49,275 bases of DNA from assembly GCA_015680685.1 (NCBI GenBank), contig MNCI01010083.1, positions 1 through 49,275 of the forward strand, given 5' to 3'. Source of the stretch: Gnetum montanum. Taxonomy: Eukaryota; Streptophyta; Gnetopsida; Gnetales; Gnetaceae. This document shows positions 46,721 to 49,275 of this stretch, one piece after another. The translations under genes and the position numbers were made by a program. A model generated the notes under the pieces. That model saw only the letters and a program-made list of their open reading frames with translations. It was not told where the DNA came from and ran no database searches. Position 1 is the first letter of the stretch. Every line of letters starts with the position of its first letter.

Positions 46721-48220
46721 AGTCATGTTGATGCTAATGCTAAGATCAACTTAGCATCAACATAATATTCTAGTCTTGGGAGCATATAAACTTGAAACTA
46801 GAGGAATCTTAACAATGTTACACTCACATCTACTTGGCCTGTTGGAAAATGAAAAAAGTGGTACAAAAATAACAAGATACAAATGGATGCAATGCTTTTG
46901 ATAAAAGGAAGAAAAAATGTAGTAGTCACAATATTTGAACTTAGAAAATTTGAAAATGTCTTTTTCTAACAAATTTCCAAACTATAGTTCTTTATGAATG
47001 TGTGATGTGGGACACATGTCTTGGTCAAGAATTATTGCAAAAAAAAAAAATTAGAGAATTAGAAAATTAGTTTTTGTTAAATGGATTTTAACATAGAAAA
47101 TTAAGTTGCATATGTAAGACTTTTATTGGAAACTAATTTGTTACGATTGGAAGTTAAAGCAATGCATTAATTCTTATCATTCTATTTGACAAATAAAAAT
47201 AGCAATAAAATCTCAGGAGAGAGCATCCAAAAATCTTAAGAAAAGGAATGATTTCAAGAAGGATGATTGTGGCTACAAACATAAGGTATTTATAGTATTA
47301 ATAGAATAATAAATTTAGAAAAATCTTGGAAACTTGTTACAAAGTTAATTTTAGGAAGATGGAAAAACAAGGCACAAATAGTAAAAAAATGTTTTAATTT
47401 TAGTAGAGAAATATTAGAGGTAGCAAACATGATGAAACGAAATATCTAGATGCACCAATAACAATATCCATGAGAGTACTAATTAGAAGAGTAAGAATAA
47501 AATCACACAATATCTAAGTTAAAATAGAATTAAACAAAGATCTAGCTCTTCATAAAGGTGGATAGTGAAAAAGAACTCATGTATCTGACACCATTTTGTT
47601 GGGATAACGCTAGGATGATGCTAATGATTTCCTTGTTGATGATTTTACCAAGTATAATGATTCTCACTTGAATGATGTGGGAATAATTAGCTAACATCAA
47701 AAAGAAAATATTTTTCTTTAAAATTGCATCAATCTTCTTTTTATTTAGAAGACATATTAATAGGAAGACCAATAAATTTATCTAAATAACTTTCAATAAT
47801 ATCAAAATCACCTCCAATGATCTAAGGAACTTTAGATGGAGATAGAAGATNTAATGATCTAAGGAACTTTAGATGGAGATAGAAGATATTTCAAAACCTC
47901 TTATCAATTTTATAAAAGAAAAAGTAGACCCAGTTCTATGATGGCTAGGGGACATCTGGTAATAAAAGATTATATATTAAGAACACCAGAAAAACACTAC
48001 ATATTCTACTAATAGAACAACTCAAAACAAATGTAGTATTAAGCTAGTTGAGCACAATCATAATATCTTTGAATAATAGAATAATTAATGATGAAGCATT
48101 TAGCAAGAACATTAGTGTTATCCTTTTTTTGTTGAAAGACCCACCTATTGCATGAAACCCACATCATATGTAATGTTGTAGTGGCAAAAGTTTTATTTCA
48201 ACATCACTTCCATTTTTCCT
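46721..48220. other. AT-rich stretch without a recognised gene
   Basis: No domain seen. It contains the N at 47851 with a flanking exact 35-base duplicate. The minus-strand frame at 47542-47772 (76 codons, I/L/K-rich) is not supported. The right part may be LINE 3' sequence. Confidence 0.35.
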
Positions 48221-48224
48221 AGTT

Positions 48225-48560
48225 TTAAGGAATTTAATTAAAAAATTCATGAATAGAGCTACAAAGCCAACATATTCCTATGATGTGTCTGAGTTCGTTA
48301 CGAAAAGATTGAGCCTCACAATAATGAAATAAACAATGATTAATGGTTTCTACATGAACTCCACCTCATGCACACTTATCATTTGTAATTAATCCCTTAT
48401 GAAGTAAAAAAATACTTATAGATAATTTTCATGTACATACTTTGACATAAAAATTTTGCAATTTAGTATCATCACATCATGCCACCAAGATTCTTTAATT
48501 GGATCTTTAATTCTTAGTACTAAACTTGTATATGCTTCATTAAGCATATATTGACAAGAA
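48225..48560 (-). pseudogene. LINE ORF2 C-terminal zinc-finger (zf-RVT) remnant
   Basis: The minus strand reads NEAYTSLVLRIKDPIKESWW, then HDVMILNCKIFMSKYVHENY, then after a frame change LLHKGLITNDKCA, stop, GGVHVETINHCLFHYCEAQ and LRHIIGICW. This is the zf-RVT pattern at the end of plant LINE ORF2 and related RT proteins: L..RG.LT.D.C..CG...ET..HLF..C..A. The stop replaces the second part of the first Cys pair. It is not obviously the same copy as the remnant at 1-1250. Confidence 0.6.
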
Positions 48561-48640
48561 TCATCCCATTATACTGAAACACCGTGAAAATTACGGGTCG
48601 GCCTCAGGCGAAGATTCGTAATTTGAGCAAGAACGCACCT

Positions 48641-49090
48641 CAAATTCGGCTAAGGATGAGTTTACGCTCTATCACGCACGGCAGCGTGATGAGCGTAACA
48701 GGCTCCAAGACAGCTAATGACGAATTTGGCTAAGAACGAGTTTACGCTCTATCACGCACGGTAGCGTGATGAGCGTAATAAACTCCGAGACAGCCAACGG
48801 CGAATTTATCCAAGGACAAGTTTACGCTCTATCACGCACGGCAGCGTGATGAGCGTAATAAGCTCCAAAGCAGTTGAAGGCAAAATCCAGAAAGGTACGA
48901 CGACCTGGCACTTTTTCTTGCGGCGCATAACATAAGTGGCCTTTACGCTCGTTACGCAGCGGTGCGTACCAGTGCGTGAGTCATGATTCAAAGTTGCACG
49001 CTCCTTACGCTCCACCACGCGCGGCTGCGTAGTAAGCGTGAGTCACATTTACGCTTTGCCACGCACAGCTGCGTGATGAGCGTAAAACGA
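48641..49090. repeat. CpG-rich array of long imperfect palindromes
   Basis: Three 80-bp units each carry TTTACGCTCTATCACGCACG followed by GCAGCGTGATGAGCGTAA, starting at 48661, 48741 and 48821. The arms pair as a 15-bp stem with one bulged T and a loop of about 6 bases. More diverged palindromes follow near 48941, 48996 and 49047. GC and CpG content is far above the neighbouring DNA. Confidence 0.9.
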
Positions 49091-49205
49091 TTTTGAACTC
49101 ATCGTTTTCATGTCAGTGCGTTCATACACGCAACACGAAGCGAATGAACGTAAACACAGCCGAGACACACTCATGGGTCTACTCTTTACACGCACAGCAC
49201 GCAAA

Positions 49206-49263
49206 TGAGTGTGTTGTGCGTAGTCGCAGTTCGATGAGCGTGTTGTGCATAGTCGCAGTTCGA
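49206..49263 (+). repeat. 29-bp tandem pair at the window end
   Basis: Two units of TGAG(T/C)GTGTTGTGC(G/A)TAG plus TCGCAGTTCGA, two differences apart. Probably part of the same CpG-rich element as 48641-49090, cut by the window end. Confidence 0.8.
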
Positions 49264-49275
49264 CTTAAAAGAATC

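Noticed and set aside
48641-49090. CRISPR-like array
   Set aside because: Units are palindromic and regular, but the spacers are not unique and the context is a plant nuclear genome. It is a tandem palindrome repeat.

Overview
The window reads as nuclear DNA of a seed plant with a very large, repeat-rich genome. A conifer or other gymnosperm is the best guess, but that is inference. The evidence is AT-rich, gene-poor sequence, layers of old LTR retrotransposons of plant type (a Tat/Ogre-like Ty3/gypsy element, a second gypsy family, a Ty1/copia gag), remnants of plant LINEs, and a broken intron-containing plant family-1 beta-glucosidase gene. No intact protein-coding gene, rRNA or functional tRNA was found.

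Layout. 1-1250: minus-strand LINE ORF2 endonuclease remnant. 2.5-19.4 kb: nested, strongly decayed retrotransposon complex. Its outer pair of direct repeats is 2510-3160 and 18545-19435. Inside lie a lone LTR-like copy (3408-4245) and a minus-strand gypsy element (8021-15439) with two LTRs, gag and integrase remnants and an extra coding-like block after integrase. 19.85-23.16 kb: minus-strand beta-glucosidase (GH1) pseudogene with six recognisable exons. It keeps the acid/base motif, but the nucleophile exon was not found and about 1.7 kb of unrelated DNA lies in its place. 25.0-26.8 kb: small non-autonomous LTR element. 27.4-28.7 kb: a possible promoter plus short first exon, a 242-bp tandem duplication and a copia gag remnant.

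30.7-46.1 kb: a large Tat/Ogre-like element. Two direct LTRs of about 1.6 kb flank a plus-strand gag-protease region, several unrelated tandem arrays, an N gap, an organelle-like patch, and a reverse transcriptase/RNase H block that lies on the opposite strand. 46-48.2 kb: degraded repeats. 48.2-48.6 kb: LINE C-terminal zinc-finger remnant. 48.6-49.27 kb: a CpG-rich array of long imperfect palindromes, cut by the window end.

The most interesting signals are: (1) tandem arrays with different periods (16, 25, 50 and 80 bp) built on one shared word, (A)CTCACGCTG or its complement; (2) an apparent internal inversion of the large gypsy element, with gag-protease on one strand and RT-RNase H on the other; (3) a protein-level PFVI-V-P repeat in the gag-protease linker; (4) the palindrome array at the right end; (5) three single-N positions flanked by exact duplicates, which look like assembly joins rather than biology. 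All domain calls come from reading translations by eye. No database search was run.
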